A stretch of DNA of 64,000 nt from Bacteroidia bacterium (GCA_030425425.1 JAUIAO010000011.1:46906-110905); one strand, 5' to 3'. Numbered from the stretch's first letter, positions 16,802 through 26,858 are shown. Notes: generated by a model from the letters alone, not told the origin. Numbers and translations are program-made.

Positions 16802-17428
16802 ATGAAAAGGTTAATAGCATTATTTCAGCTAGTTGTTTTTACATTTTTATTGAGTTGTGATTCAAGTAATAAGCCTAGTTCAACATCTGCGGGATCAGGG
16901 GCTCTGGAGACTATCCCTGCAGCTGCAGAAGTCATCGATCTCGGGAGTATCGAGAAGGTAATGGTTAAAGATGCTCAGGGAAGAATCGTCGAAGAAGGGA
17001 ATGCCTTAAATGGGTTGAAAGAAGGCGCATGGATTACCTATAATGAAGACGGAGTTCCTACCACGCTGACTAATTACCATAAAGGTGTGAAATTGGGTGT
17101 CGAGTTGACTTTTGATAACAATGCTTCTTTGTCAACCAAATCATACCAAAATGGCGACAACATTGAAGGAGAATTTAGGAAATACCAAAATCGGAACCTT
17201 TCCGAAATTAAGACCTACGAAAATGGTATACTGAATGGACCTCACCTCACTTTTTATACGAACGAAAAAGTACAGCAGGAAGTAAATTACGTAAATGGGA
17301 ACTTTGACGGACTAGCCAGATGGTTCAGTCAGGATGGTAAATTAACCATTGCTTATGTCTATGATGATGGTGAGCTAGTCGATAAAAACCCGAACCTTTC
17401 TGCACAAGATTCTGTAGCCAGTTACTAA
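16802..17428 (+). CDS. MORN-repeat lipoprotein (YwqK-like)
   Basis: 208 aa. The lipoprotein signal ends FTFLLSC (Cys near 19), followed by a Ser-rich linker. From about residue 60 come tandem MORN-variant strands: NGLKEGAWITYNEDG, YHKGVKLGVELTFDN, YQNGDNIEGEFRKYQ, YENGILNGPHLTFY, YVNGNFDGLARWFSQDG. Database entries often call this repeat family YwqK antitoxin, but nothing here suggests a toxin. It is probably an outer-membrane lipoprotein of unknown role. Its last 4 bases overlap the convergent channel gene. Confidence 0.82.
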   Translation: MKRLIALFQLVVFTFLLSCDSSNKPSSTSAGSGALETIPAAAEVIDLGSIEKVMVKDAQGRIVEEGNALNGLKEGAWITYNEDGVPTTLTNYHKGVKLGVELTFDNNASLSTKSYQNGDNIEGEFRKYQNRNLSEIKTYENGILNGPHLTFYTNEKVQQEVNYVNGNFDGLARWFSQDGKLTIAYVYDDGELVDKNPNLSAQDSVASY

Positions 17429-18300
17429 TTTTCGGTGATTCTGTTTTTTTCTCCGAGCTCTTTTTCGAGCTTGGAGACTTTTGCTTGAATATTTTTCAAA
17501 TATTCCATCATCTGTCGATGCTCCATGTGCATGGCCTCCTTTTCTCTCGTGACCTCATCTTCTGTCTCAGCTCGATGTATTTCATTCATAGTGTTTACCA
17601 CAATAGCAATGAAAACGTTTAGAGTGGTGTAAGTTGCCAGAAGGATAAAAGGGATGAAGAATACATAAGCATAAGGAAGTACATCCATCATAGGTCTGGC
17701 TATTCCAGAAGACCAACTTTCTAATGTCATGATTTGGAATAGCGTAAAAAATGTTTTGCCCATGTCTCCAAAGTATTGTGGAAAATCCTCTTGATAAAGA
17801 TCCGTCCCGATCACAGCGAATACATAGAAAATCATTGATAGCAATACTGCAATCCAGCCGATACTAGGAATAGATTTGAGCAATGATTCAATTATGAGTC
17901 TTAGTTTCGGAACATTCTTGATCAATCTTGCAGTTCTCAGGATTCTTAGTGTTCTAAGGATAGAAAGAGGGCCAGCTGCGGGTACCAGTGCAATCGCTAC
18001 GATTAAAAAATCAAATACATTCCAGGCATTTGAAAAGAACTTTAGTCTGTAAACCACCAGTTTCAAAGAGATTTCCAATGCGAAAATCACCAATATGTAA
18101 CCATCGATCTGACTTAATAAAAAGTGGGTGCGCTCTGAGAGATTAGGTGAAGTTTCTATCCCAATTGTGACGGCATTCAAAAGGATAATCCCGACGATAG
18201 TATACTGGAAGACATTTGTTTCCAGAAACTGCTTTAAGCCATCCATGTGCTTAAGGCGATACAAAAAAAGTTTGGAAGGGTGCTTGCTCTGATCAGACAT
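17425..18300 (-). CDS. Voltage-gated sodium channel, BacNav/NaChBac type
   Basis: 291 aa, the size of single-repeat bacterial sodium channels that assemble as tetramers. S1-S4 are visible in residues 25-135. S4 near 115-135 carries arginines every third residue (LRTLRILRTARLIKNVPKL). The pore helix and selectivity filter TLESWSSG (near 190) match the LESWS/A sodium filter of NaChBac. S6 is FILLATYTTLNVFIAIVV (about 215-235). A charged C-terminal coiled coil (HMEHRQMMEYLKNIQAKVSK) is the usual tetramerisation bundle. It likely admits Na+ on depolarisation, linked to pH balance or motility. Confidence 0.93.
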   Translation of the reverse strand: MSDQSKHPSKLFLYRLKHMDGLKQFLETNVFQYTIVGIILLNAVTIGIETSPNLSERTHFLLSQIDGYILVIFALEISLKLVVYRLKFFSNAWNVFDFLIVAIALVPAAGPLSILRTLRILRTARLIKNVPKLRLIIESLLKSIPSIGWIAVLLSMIFYVFAVIGTDLYQEDFPQYFGDMGKTFFTLFQIMTLESWSSGIARPMMDVLPYAYVFFIPFILLATYTTLNVFIAIVVNTMNEIHRAETEDEVTREKEAMHMEHRQMMEYLKNIQAKVSKLEKELGEKNRITEN

Positions 18301-18375
18301 AATATTGCCGCAAAATAAGCAACTTATGTTCTAACAATCCACCCACATTTTGGTAAAAATCAGGACATTTTAAAA

Positions 18376-19137
18376 CTAGGAGATGATCCGTTCTAAAATA
18401 AAGCCCACATAATAAGATAAGATAGCCGCTGCACCACCCAAAAGTACCGTTTCTGCAATGCTACGAAACTTCGAGGTATGCGTTACAAGACTTTTCAAAA
18501 AACCGATTCCAACAAAACCAACACCAGTGAGGAGACTGGAGGTATAAAATAAATTTACGTCTAGTTTAAAAGCATAGTCCATCAAGTAAATTATCAATGG
18601 GATAATGCCCAATATTAGGAAAGAGATAAAAGTTACAGCACCCATCATCAGAGGAGATTTGGTTTCCTCTGCCATTTCCAGCTCTTCTTTCATCATTACA
18701 TCCACCCATCTGTCTCGGTCAGCACAAATAGTGTCTACAACTTGCTCTAATAGCTCCCCTTTGAATCCCTTCGCCTCAAATATTTCCCTTATTTCTTCAC
18801 GTTCCTTATGAGGAATATTGTCTACTTCCCAATACTCGATTTTCTTGTGTTTTTCATAATTCTGTTTTTCGGATTTGGTTGAGAGGTAACTACCTACAGA
18901 CATAGAAAAACCATCAGCGATTAGGTTTGCCACACCAAGAATGATCACAATGGCACTATCTAGTCCAGCACCTGCAGACCCAGCCACTACAGCAAAGGTT
19001 GTCACGCTTCCATCTATCCCTCCATATACAAATTCACCCAGATATTCTTGATATTTAGATAGCAGCCGGTGTTGCCCGTGAATGCTGGGTTCGGAAGGGT
19101 GAATATCTTCTTTCAATAATTCCTCAGTAGGCTTCAT
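18376..19137 (-). CDS. VIT1/CCC1-family iron/manganese transporter
   Basis: 253 aa with about five hydrophobic helices. Family marks: GEFVYGGIDGSVTTFAVVAG (about 32-51), ANLIADGFSMSVGSYLSTKS (70-90), then a cytosolic, acidic metal-binding helical insert (HKEREEIREIFEAKGFKGEL to MMKEELEMAEE), then a C-terminal helix bundle. Family members move Fe2+ or Mn2+ into vacuoles or out of the cytosol. It overlaps the upstream lipoprotein gene by 4 bases (ATGA), so the two are co-translated. Confidence 0.92.
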   Translation of the reverse strand: MKPTEELLKEDIHPSEPSIHGQHRLLSKYQEYLGEFVYGGIDGSVTTFAVVAGSAGAGLDSAIVIILGVANLIADGFSMSVGSYLSTKSEKQNYEKHKKIEYWEVDNIPHKEREEIREIFEAKGFKGELLEQVVDTICADRDRWVDVMMKEELEMAEETKSPLMMGAVTFISFLILGIIPLIIYLMDYAFKLDVNLFYTSSLLTGVGFVGIGFLKSLVTHTSKFRSIAETVLLGGAAAILSYYVGFILERIIS

Positions 19138-19583
19138 TCTGATTGAAGTGTAGTTACGTTTTTACACCCTGTTTCGGATTCATTGCTTGTCAGGATCAGT
19201 GCATTTCCTATGAATTTGATATTCAGAGAATTGCATTCAATTTCATCTAATACATCATCATCTCCCTGGAGACACAATGTCAGCCGGTCATCAGAAACTG
19301 AATAAGTGCCGACTGAATTAATCGCTAGTCCGTTTTCCACAACCTGCTGATTAAACAAGTTGGTATCTGATTCGAAAATGTATCTTGTGCAGGAGGTTTC
19401 GCTACAACTGTAATTTGTTGAGCCATCTTCTGTGGACTCATTGCAGTCAGATAGAGTTATGTTTGAGACATACCACGATCCCTGGATTTTTAATTTGTTT
19501 TCCGATGTGTTGTCATCTTCGCAAGCGGAGATGAGCACTACCAAAGACAGAATGGCAATACAATACTGATAGACTATTTTCAT
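19134..19583 (-). CDS. Lipocalin-like lipoprotein
   Basis: 149 aa. The signal peptide ends VVLISAC (Cys near 21), giving a lipoprotein. The remainder, LKIQGSWYVSNITL to LTLCLQGDDD, fits the small lipocalin-like barrel common in Bacteroidota lipoproteins, with several cysteines (SCSETSCTRYIF) likely disulfide-bonded. Co-translated with the metal transporter downstream through a 4-base overlap; a functional link is inferred from that only. Confidence 0.78.
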   Translation of the reverse strand: MKIVYQYCIAILSLVVLISACEDDNTSENKLKIQGSWYVSNITLSDCNESTEDGSTNYSCSETSCTRYIFESDTNLFNQQVVENGLAINSVGTYSVSDDRLTLCLQGDDDVLDEIECNSLNIKFIGNALILTSNESETGCKNVTTLQSE

Positions 19584-19721
19584 GTGCTAGTTATAATTAT
19601 TTCTTCAGAGAAATAAAATTAATCTATTTACTGTTAGGAAACTCCTGAGAGTAAATAATTCAAAAAAATCTATTGCATCAAAAAGCTTTCGAAGGGTCTG
19701 TCAAGAGTAGAGATAAAAAAG

Positions 19722-19795
19722 TAGCGAGGGGGGGAATCGAACCCCCGACCTCCGGGTTATGAATCCGACGCTCTAACCATCTGAGCTACCTCGCC
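19722..19795 (-). tRNA. tRNA with anticodon CAT (tRNA-Met, elongator type)
   Basis: A complete cloverleaf on the minus strand: acceptor GGCGAGG/CCTCGCT with a G1-U72 pair, D arm GCTC/GAGC, anticodon loop TTCATAA (CAT), T arm GGGGG-TTCGATT-CCCCC, discriminator A. The A31-C39 pair at the anticodon stem is mismatched. The initiator is unlikely because there is no C1/A72 pattern. tRNA-Ile with lysidine at C34 cannot be excluded. CCA is not encoded. Confidence 0.93.
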
Positions 19796-19807
19796 ATATT
19801 CATTTAT

Positions 19808-19898
19808 GTTTTCGAACTTTTGACCCTCTGGTTATGACACTAAGCGTGCCGATCCGAGGCTCTAATCGTCCGGGGCGCGTAGCCTGAGCTACCTCGCC
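19808..19898 (-). pseudogene. Decayed tRNA-like copy next to tRNA-Met
   Basis: On the minus strand the first 15 bases (GGCGAGGTAGCTCAG) match the neighbouring tRNA exactly. TTAGAGC, TCGGAT, TCATAACC and TTCGA then follow in the right order, but extra bases lie in the D loop (about 14) and before the anticodon loop (about 14). There is no matching 3' acceptor strand and no T-stem partner. It reads as a tRNA duplicate that has taken insertions and lost its 3' half. Confidence 0.65.
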
Positions 19899-20120
19899 AG
19901 AATTAATTTTTACTAAGTCAAATAATTACGCTACATTAATGCTTAAATGTGCGTAGACTTCCTTTTCACTAGGGTCGTTTTCTTAGCTCAAACAAGCTAG
20001 CTTGTAGTGATTTTGTAGTGCCTTCCCTGAAAAGGAGTGCAAATGTATAAACTTTTCTTTTTTATCACAGCATGTTGGCGATTTCAATTTTTTTTTTACC
20101 TTATCCAAAATTTTGTTTTT

Positions 20121-20501
20121 ATGGCTAAAGAGAAGTTTATTGGAGAATACCCGATCAACGCATCGAAGAAAATGCTTTTTCCTTATTTCAGTACAGCATC
20201 GGGACTGGCTCAATGGTTTGCAGATGATGTCAACATCAATGAGGATAAAGTATTCACGTTTGTTTGGGATGGTGAGGAAAATAAGGCCAGACTGGTGTCT
20301 AGCAGAACTAACTCTCATGTAAGGTTTGAATTTTTGGATGAGGACGAGGATCCGGCATATGTGGAATTCAAGTTGGATATGAACGAACTGACTCAGGAAG
20401 TGTTTGTTAGAATAACTGACTACAGTGACATAGATCAGGAGGAAGTAGAAGAACTATACGAGAGCTTACTTCATGAATTAAAAGAAATTGTAGGAGGCTG
20501 A
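20121..20501 (+). CDS. START-like (SRPBCC fold) domain protein
   Basis: 126 aa from the ATG at 20121. A longer frame begins at 20037, but its extra 28 residues are Phe/Tyr-rich and unlike the family, so MAKEKFIGEYPINASK is taken as the start. It resembles AHSA1/START-like proteins: FSTASGLAQWFADDVN and KVFTFVWDGEENKARLV, ending in an acidic helix (EEVEELYESLLHELKEIV). Binding partner unknown. In Bacteroidota it is often found next to an LptF/G permease, as here (61 bases upstream). Confidence 0.85.
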   Translation: MAKEKFIGEYPINASKKMLFPYFSTASGLAQWFADDVNINEDKVFTFVWDGEENKARLVSSRTNSHVRFEFLDEDEDPAYVEFKLDMNELTQEVFVRITDYSDIDQEEVEELYESLLHELKEIVGG

Positions 20502-20561
20502 TCACACAATCGTATCGCATTCATTTCGTTTTCGTTTTAGTTTTTCATATTTGCGGAGTTT

Positions 20562-22265
20562 ATGCGAAAGATAGATATCCTGATACTCAAGGCTTTTATC
20601 GGCCCTTTTACATTGACCACCTTCCTGGCCACATTTGTGTTGCTATTGCAATACATGATGAAATACTTTGATGACTTTGTCGGGAAGGATTTAGGTTTTG
20701 AAGTATTCGGTGAATTATTGTTTTATTTCAGTTTGAATATGCTCCAAGTGGCCCTTCCACTGGGCGTGTTGGTATCATCTCTAATGACCTTTGGGAATTT
20801 GGGAGAGCATTTCGAGCTTACCGCAATAAAGAGTGCTGGAATATCATTAGTGCGTGCACTCAGACCTATTTTCTTTTTTGTAGCAATTCTTACCTACCTG
20901 GCTTTTCTTTTTAATAATCATGTGGTGCCAGCAGCAAATTTAAAGGCGTATAGTTTGCTCTATGATATCAAGCATAAGAAACCTGCCTTAGACTTAAAAG
21001 AAGGTGTTTTCTACAATGGTATTCCTGATTACAGTATTAAGGTAGAGAAAAAATATTCAGATAATAAAACTCTAAAAAATGTATTGATCTACGATCATTC
21101 TAGTGGATCGGGAAACAATCGCGTCATAATAGCCGATTCTAGCCGAATGTTCACTTTTATGAATGAACGATACTTGAAATTGGAATTATTTAATGGGAAT
21201 TATTACAATGAGGAACCGGATTCCAGAGAACCGGTAGATAAATTCTATAGAACTAATTTTAATAGAATGGATATGGTATTCAACCTATCCTCATTTGACC
21301 TAAAAAGAACGAAAGTAGAGCTTTTTAGAAATAACCGTCAGATGAAAAATGTTGCTGAACTACAAGCCGGTGTTGATTCTATGAAAATGTCGGTCATTGA
21401 GGCTAAAAATAACTTTTATCTGAATTCGAAAGGTTTTTATTCATTTCAAATGGAGGAAATGGAAATTGAAGTGCCAGGTGTTGACAGGTTAAAAGAATAC
21501 CTGGAAGAAAAAGAGAGCAAGCAGGCCGATACTTTAGAAAATGAAAAACGAGTGCAAAAGGCTACTTTATTGCCAGGTATTTTTCAAGATCAGGAGCAGG
21601 AAAGAGTCATTAAGACCAAGGAAATGCTTGAATCCTCTTCTACTGCGACCTTAAGCAATTCTAAAAATGATTCGCTTGATTCAATATTAGATATACCGGA
21701 GCCTGTTCTTGTTGAAAATGTAGAGTTGTCGGCTGACACATTGAAAGAAGGTGTTTCAACAATAGACACAGTGAGTTTAAGTTATTTGAACTCTAAACTC
21801 TTATCCAGAAAAAGTGAGGTGCTGCAATTGGCACGAAACCAGGCCCAAAATGTGAAAATCAATCTAGCATCAGTTGATAATAGAATAGAAAAATTAGAAC
21901 GGGAATATCGGAGATATACGATTGAAAAATGGAAGAAATACAGTCAGGCCGCCGCTTGTCTGGTAATGTTTCTCATTGGTGCACCACTTGGAGCAATCAT
22001 TAAAAAAGGAGGGTTAGGAGTACCGGTGATTGTTTCAATTTTCTTTTTTCTGTCTTATTACATCATAGGCATCATTTTTGAAAAATCAGCAAAAGAAGGC
22101 TTGTACGACCCCATGTTGTCAGCCTGGATCGCAGATTTATCTCTTTTGCCATTTGGATTATTTTTCCTGCGCCAGGCGAGAATAGATGCCAGACTATTTG
22201 ATACAGATTTTTATAATATCTGGCTAGATAAATTAAAAGTGAGATTTGCAAAAAGTAAGAAATAA
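20562..22265 (+). CDS. LptF/LptG-family lipopolysaccharide export permease
   Basis: 567 aa. Three N-terminal membrane helices (about 12-35, 50-78, 100-122) and three C-terminal ones (about 465-485, 490-512, 525-545) flank a periplasmic region. This is the Lpt permease plan, in which LptF/G with the LptB ATPase extract LPS from the inner membrane. The central region is about 340 residues, far longer than in E. coli LptF (366 aa in total). It contains an acidic, low-complexity stretch and a predicted coiled coil (KLLSRKSEVLQLARNQAQNV, VDNRIEKLEREYRRYTIEKW). Such extended versions occur in Bacteroidota. Confidence 0.88.
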   Translation: MRKIDILILKAFIGPFTLTTFLATFVLLLQYMMKYFDDFVGKDLGFEVFGELLFYFSLNMLQVALPLGVLVSSLMTFGNLGEHFELTAIKSAGISLVRALRPIFFFVAILTYLAFLFNNHVVPAANLKAYSLLYDIKHKKPALDLKEGVFYNGIPDYSIKVEKKYSDNKTLKNVLIYDHSSGSGNNRVIIADSSRMFTFMNERYLKLELFNGNYYNEEPDSREPVDKFYRTNFNRMDMVFNLSSFDLKRTKVELFRNNRQMKNVAELQAGVDSMKMSVIEAKNNFYLNSKGFYSFQMEEMEIEVPGVDRLKEYLEEKESKQADTLENEKRVQKATLLPGIFQDQEQERVIKTKEMLESSSTATLSNSKNDSLDSILDIPEPVLVENVELSADTLKEGVSTIDTVSLSYLNSKLLSRKSEVLQLARNQAQNVKINLASVDNRIEKLEREYRRYTIEKWKKYSQAAACLVMFLIGAPLGAIIKKGGLGVPVIVSIFFFLSYYIIGIIFEKSAKEGLYDPMLSAWIADLSLLPFGLFFLRQARIDARLFDTDFYNIWLDKLKVRFAKSKK

Positions 22266-22268
22266 ATA

Positions 22269-22299
22269 TTGTATTTCATAAAGTATAAGGCTAAATTTG
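22269..22299 (+). promoter_or_regulatory. Bacteroidota-type promoter of rpsO
   Basis: TTG at 22269-22271, then 20 bases, then TAAATTTG (22292-22299), matching the Bacteroidota consensus TTG-N19/20-TAnnTTTG. It lies 38 bases before the rpsO ATG. Confidence 0.65.
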
Positions 22300-22336
22300 C
22301 GCTTTGAATTTAGAAGACAAAAGAGAACAATAAAGA

Positions 22337-22606
22337 ATGTACTTGACGAAGGAAAAGAAAGAAGAATTCTTCACAAAACATGGAAAAGGAAAAGAAGATA
22401 CTGGTTCATCTGAAGGACAGATCGCACTTTTCACCCACCGAATCAACCACCTCACTGAGCATTTGAAAAGCAATAAACAAGACCATGCTTCTCGACTAGG
22501 TCTACTTAAGTTGGTTGGAAAAAGAAGAAGATTGCTAGACTATCTCCACAAGAAAGACATAGCAAGATACAGAAGTATCATCGCGGAACTAGGAATCCGA
22601 AAATAA
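22337..22606 (+). CDS. rpsO: 30S ribosomal protein S15
   Basis: 89 aa, the normal length. S15 binds 16S rRNA helices 20-22 early in small-subunit assembly. Landmarks: [40 protein letters not shown] and [17 protein letters not shown]. Followed by a terminator and then pnp, the widely conserved rpsO-pnp order. Confidence 0.98.
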   Translation: MYLTKEKKEEFFTKHGKGKEDTGSSEGQIALFTHRINHLTEHLKSNKQDHASRLGLLKLVGKRRRLLDYLHKKDIARYRSIIAELGIRK

Positions 22607-22624
22607 TTACAAGAAACTATTATT

Positions 22625-22657
22625 AGGGGAATTCAACTCAAGGATTCCCCTTTTTTA
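22625..22657 (+). terminator. Rho-independent terminator between rpsO and pnp
   Basis: GGGGAAT/ATTCCCC stem around an 11-base loop, then six T's. It lies 19 bases after the rpsO stop. Confidence 0.88.
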
Positions 22658-22721
22658 TCTTTGGCGCCTAGTAGAAAGTATAAGAAAGAGGCTCCGGGAT
22701 ATAAACACAAATCATATATTT

Positions 22722-24857
22722 ATGAAGCCTCAATTTACAACAAAGACGTTTTCGTTAGCTGACGGAAGAGAAATCTCTATTGAAACTGGCCGCCTGGCCA
22801 AACAAGCTGACGGTTCCGTAGTAGTAAGAATGGGTAATACCATGATTCTCGCTACTGTGGTCTCGAAAAAAGAAGCTGGAGAAGGTGTAGACTTTTTACC
22901 TTTATCAGTTGATTATCAAGAAAAGTTTGCTGCAGCAGGCAAAATCCCGGGTGGATTTTTGAAAAGAGAAGGTAAACTTTCTGATTATGAAGTATTGATC
23001 TGTAGGCTGGTTGATAGGGCCCTCAGACCTCTTTTCCCATCAGATTACCATGCTGACACTCAGGTGATGCTTTCTTTGATCTCAGGGGATAGTGAAGTGT
23101 TACCAGATGCCTTGGCTGCATTAGCCGCGTCTGCAGCTATTTCTGTTTCGGATATTCCTTTCGATGGCCCAATTTCTGAAGTGAGAGTCGTAAAACTTGG
23201 AGAAGAGTATATCGTAAATCCAAGCCCTGCTCAAATGGAAGAAGCTACTTTAGACTTGATAGTTGCAGGTAGTATGGATAACATCATGATGGTGGAGGGT
23301 GAGTCCAAAGAGGTGAGCGAAGAAGAAATGCTTGAAGGTATCAAGGTCGCTCATGAGGCTATAAAGGTGCAATGCCAGGCTCAAATTGAACTTGCTGAAG
23401 AAGTAGGTGCTACAGTGAAGAGGGAGTATAATCATGAGCCTTCGGATGAAGAGTTGAAAGCTAAGGTTCATGAAAATTGTTACCAGGCTTGCTACGATAT
23501 AGCCAAAAAAGGAATTGCGAATAAATCACAAAGAGGTGAGGAATTTGATGCAGTAAAAGAAGCCTTCCTTGCCACATATAGTGAAGAAGAATTGGAAGAG
23601 CTAGATGGTTTTCTTCTTAAGAAGTATTTTCACGATGTTCAAAAGGAAGCAGTTAGAAACTGTGTTCTGGATACAAAGAAAAGACTCGATGGTAGAGAGC
23701 TGGAGCAAGTGAGACCTATCTGGAGCGAGGTGGATTACTTACCTTCAGCGCATGGTTCTGCCGTTTTTACGAGAGGAGAGACGCAATCATTGACTACCGT
23801 AACACTTGGTTCCAAGTTAGATGAGCAAATGATTGACGGAGCGATGATCTCCGGATATAATAAGTTTATTCTACATTACAATTTCCCAGGATTCTCTACT
23901 GGCGAAGTAAGGCCGAACAGAGGACCTGGTAGAAGAGAAGTTGGACATGGAAACCTTGCTATGAGAGCATTGAAACCAATGATTCCAACGGACAACAATC
24001 CATATACTATTAGAGTAGTATCAGATATTTTAGAGTCAAATGGTTCCTCGTCGATGGCTACCGTATGTGCTGGATGTTTGGCTATGATGGATGCTGGTAT
24101 CAATATCAAAGCACCAGTATCAGGAATCGCAATGGGGATGATTTCTGATAGCGAAACAGGAAGATACGCTGTGTTGTCTGACATTCTGGGTGATGAAGAT
24201 CACTTAGGAGATATGGACTTTAAAGTGACTGGTTCTGAAAATGGGATCACTGCTTGCCAGATGGATATCAAAATTGATGGACTGTCTTATGATGTTTTGA
24301 AAGAAGCATTGGAGCAAGCAAAAAGAGGCAGACTTCACATACTTGGAGAAATGAACAAAACATTGTCAGCTCCGAGAGAGGACTTCAAAGCAAATGCCCC
24401 TAGAGTAGTGAAGTTGATGATTGAGAGAGATATGATTGGTGCGGTGATCGGACCTGGAGGAAAGATCATTCAGGAAATTCAAAGAGAATCTGGAGCTACT
24501 GTGAATATCGAAGAAGTAGAAAAAGGTGGAGAAGTGACAGTCTTTGCGGCGGATAAAACTGCATTGGATGAAGCATTGAGAAGAATCAAAGCTATTGTGG
24601 CTGTTCCTGAAGTTGGAGAAGTCTATGAAGGTAAAGTGAAAGCGATTATGCCTTTCGGTGCTTTCGTGGAGATCTTGCCAGGAAAAGACGGGTTGCTGCA
24701 TATCTCAGAGATCAAGTGGGAACGCGTAGAGAAAATGGATGGCGTATTGGAAGTAGGTGAGGAAGTGAAAGTGAAGCTTATCGAGATAGATAAGAAGACC
24801 GGAAAATACAGACTTTCAAGAAAAGTTTTGCTTCCTAAGCCTGAGAAGAAAGACTAA
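22722..24857 (+). CDS. pnp: Polyribonucleotide nucleotidyltransferase (PNPase)
   Basis: 711 aa, full length. A 3'-5' phosphorolytic RNA-degrading enzyme. It has two RNase PH domains (about 5-230 and 320-540), a helical linker between them, a KH domain (about 555-615, [20 protein letters not shown]) and a C-terminal S1 domain (about 625-695, [20 protein letters not shown] and GLLHISEI). Catalytic-core motifs in the second PH domain include [20 protein letters not shown] and [16 protein letters not shown]. Confidence 0.98.
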   Translation: MKPQFTTKTFSLADGREISIETGRLAKQADGSVVVRMGNTMILATVVSKKEAGEGVDFLPLSVDYQEKFAAAGKIPGGFLKREGKLSDYEVLICRLVDRALRPLFPSDYHADTQVMLSLISGDSEVLPDALAALAASAAISVSDIPFDGPISEVRVVKLGEEYIVNPSPAQMEEATLDLIVAGSMDNIMMVEGESKEVSEEEMLEGIKVAHEAIKVQCQAQIELAEEVGATVKREYNHEPSDEELKAKVHENCYQACYDIAKKGIANKSQRGEEFDAVKEAFLATYSEEELEELDGFLLKKYFHDVQKEAVRNCVLDTKKRLDGRELEQVRPIWSEVDYLPSAHGSAVFTRGETQSLTTVTLGSKLDEQMIDGAMISGYNKFILHYNFPGFSTGEVRPNRGPGRREVGHGNLAMRALKPMIPTDNNPYTIRVVSDILESNGSSSMATVCAGCLAMMDAGINIKAPVSGIAMGMISDSETGRYAVLSDILGDEDHLGDMDFKVTGSENGITACQMDIKIDGLSYDVLKEALEQAKRGRLHILGEMNKTLSAPREDFKANAPRVVKLMIERDMIGAVIGPGGKIIQEIQRESGATVNIEEVEKGGEVTVFAADKTALDEALRRIKAIVAVPEVGEVYEGKVKAIMPFGAFVEILPGKDGLLHISEIKWERVEKMDGVLEVGEEVKVKLIEIDKKTGKYRLSRKVLLPKPEKKD

Positions 24858-24925
24858 ATCTGATAATTGTTTATCTTGAGAGGTGAGAATTTACCGTAAG
24901 GCGGTAAAAAATAAACCACCACTCT

Positions 24926-25795
24926 ATGAGACAATTAAAGATTAGCAAACAGATAACCAATAGGGAGCACGCTTCTCTAGATAAATATCTGAATGACATA
25001 TCTAAACTTGAGTTGATTACTTCTGAAGAAGAGGTAATATTAGCTCAAAGAATAAAAGAAGGAGATCAATTGGCCTTGGATAAATTAACCAAGGCCAATT
25101 TGCGTTTTGTGGTGTCTGTGGCAAAGCAATATCAGAACCAAGGCCTCACTTTGGGTGATTTAATCAACGAGGGTAATTTAGGCCTTATCAAAGCTGCTCA
25201 AAAGTTTGATGAAACCCGCGGATTTAAATTCATCTCCTATGCAGTTTGGTGGATCCGACAATCCATACTGCAGGCAATTGCCGAACAATCTAGAATAGTA
25301 AGGCTCCCACTCAATCAAGTCAGTTCGGTTCATAAGATTTCAAAAGCATTTTCTAAGCTCGAGCAAGAGTTTGAAAGAGAACCATCTCCTGACGAATTGG
25401 CAGCTACTCTGGATGTGTCAGTAACTGATGTTACAGATGCCTTAAGCAGAATTAGAAAGCACATTTCTGTAGATGCTCCTTTTGCAAGTGGTGAGGAGAA
25501 TGAAAACAGTTTGTTAGATGTGATGGAAAATGAATTCTCTGACACGCCAGACAATGAATTACTCAATGAATCATTGAAAAATGAAGTCAAGAGGATCCTT
25601 GTAACATTGACTCAGCGTGAGTCTGACGTGATTTGTCACTATTTTGGCTTGAATGGAGTACAAGCTGCTTCTCTGGAGGAAATTGGTGATCGTTTTGCGC
25701 TTACTCGCGAAAGAGTCAGACAGATAAAGGAAAAGGCTATTAGAAGATTGAGGCATTCTTCTCGAAGCAGATCCTTAAAGGTGTATTTGGGGTGA
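24926..25795 (+). CDS. rpoD: Primary RNA polymerase sigma factor (RpoD/SigA)
   Basis: 289 aa. The short, region-1.1-less Bacteroidota primary sigma, beginning [14 protein letters not shown] as is usual in the phylum. Region 2 (about 70-135) has [37 protein letters not shown] and the -10 recognition helix [17 protein letters not shown]. Region 3 (about 140-215) follows. Region 4 (about 225-285) has [16 protein letters not shown] and [19 protein letters not shown]. It reads the TTG/TAnnTTTG promoters seen in this window. Confidence 0.97.
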   Translation: MRQLKISKQITNREHASLDKYLNDISKLELITSEEEVILAQRIKEGDQLALDKLTKANLRFVVSVAKQYQNQGLTLGDLINEGNLGLIKAAQKFDETRGFKFISYAVWWIRQSILQAIAEQSRIVRLPLNQVSSVHKISKAFSKLEQEFEREPSPDELAATLDVSVTDVTDALSRIRKHISVDAPFASGEENENSLLDVMENEFSDTPDNELLNESLKNEVKRILVTLTQRESDVICHYFGLNGVQAASLEEIGDRFALTRERVRQIKEKAIRRLRHSSRSRSLKVYLG

Positions 25796-25882
25796 TAGTC
25801 AAATTGTCAGTTTGAATCAAATTGGTCTTTTCTTTGTTAAACATTCGGAAAATCGACTAAATCATTAAAAACATAAAGAATA

Positions 25883-26836
25883 ATGGCAAACGAACGAGTT
25901 AAAGTTTTAATCATTGGTTCAGGACCTGCTGGATATACAGCCGCAATTTATAGTGCTAGAGCCGGTTTAAAACCAGTTTTATACCAGGGTGGACAGCCAG
26001 GTGGTCAATTGACGATCACGACTGATGTGGAAAACTTTCCAGGATATGCGGACGGAGTGATGGGGCCTCAGATGATGGTAGACTTTCAAGCACAGGCTGA
26101 GCGTTTCGGTACGGATATTCGCAGTGGAATGATCACTGCTGTTGACTTTTCGGGTTGGCCACATAAAGTCACGGTGGATAACAAAACAGAAATTGAAGCA
26201 GAAGCAGTCATCATTTCTACGGGAGCAGCTGCCAAATGGCTAGGTCTGGAAAGTGAGCAAAGACTGAACGGGCGTGGAGTATCAGCGTGTGCTGTTTGTG
26301 ATGGATTCTTTTTTAGGGGACAGGAAGTTGCAATAGTAGGGGGTGGCGATACAGCCGCTGAGGAAGCTACTTACTTGTCTAAACTAGTGAAGAAGGTTTA
26401 CATGCTGGTGAGAAGAGATGAACTGAGAGCAAGTAAAATCATGCAACAGAGGGTGATGAATGCACCGAACATCGAGGTGCTTTGGAACACTGAAACCGAG
26501 GAAGTGCTAGGAGAAGAAGACGTTACAGGAATTAGGGTGAAAAATAATGTATCAGGAGAGGTGAAAGAAATTCCAGTTACAGGATTTTTCGTTGCAATCG
26601 GTCACAAACCTAACACTGATGTGTTCAAAGATTTCATAGATATGGACGATGCAGGATATATTAAAACAATTCCGGGGACAGCCAAAACAAATGTGCCAGG
26701 TGTTTTTGCTACGGGAGATGCACAGGATAAAATTTACAGACAAGCTGTAACAGCTGCAGGAAGTGGTTGTATGGGAGCTTTGGATGCTGAAAAGTTCATT
26801 GCTGAGAAAGAAGTTGAAATGCAGGAAGCAGTTTGA
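25883..26836 (+). CDS. trxB: Thioredoxin-disulfide reductase
   Basis: 317 aa. An FAD enzyme that reduces thioredoxin with NADPH. FAD-binding IIGSGPAGYTAAIYSARAGL (about 10-30) and GGQPGGQL; the redox-active disulfide CAVCDG (near residue 136); the NADPH-binding AIVGGGDTAAEEATYLSKL (about 152-172); and the C-terminal FATGDAQDKIYRQAVTAAGS. It is followed by a terminator. With bshB1 just downstream, this is a small thiol-redox neighbourhood. Confidence 0.97.
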   Translation: MANERVKVLIIGSGPAGYTAAIYSARAGLKPVLYQGGQPGGQLTITTDVENFPGYADGVMGPQMMVDFQAQAERFGTDIRSGMITAVDFSGWPHKVTVDNKTEIEAEAVIISTGAAAKWLGLESEQRLNGRGVSACAVCDGFFFRGQEVAIVGGGDTAAEEATYLSKLVKKVYMLVRRDELRASKIMQQRVMNAPNIEVLWNTETEEVLGEEDVTGIRVKNNVSGEVKEIPVTGFFVAIGHKPNTDVFKDFIDMDDAGYIKTIPGTAKTNVPGVFATGDAQDKIYRQAVTAAGSGCMGALDAEKFIAEKEVEMQEAV

Positions 26837-26858
26837 AAACATTAAAGATTACAAAGTA

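Noticed and set aside
19992..20005. 14-base palindrome ACAAGCTAGCTTGT
   Set aside because: It lies about 115 bases before the START-like gene with no related sites; too little to call an operator.
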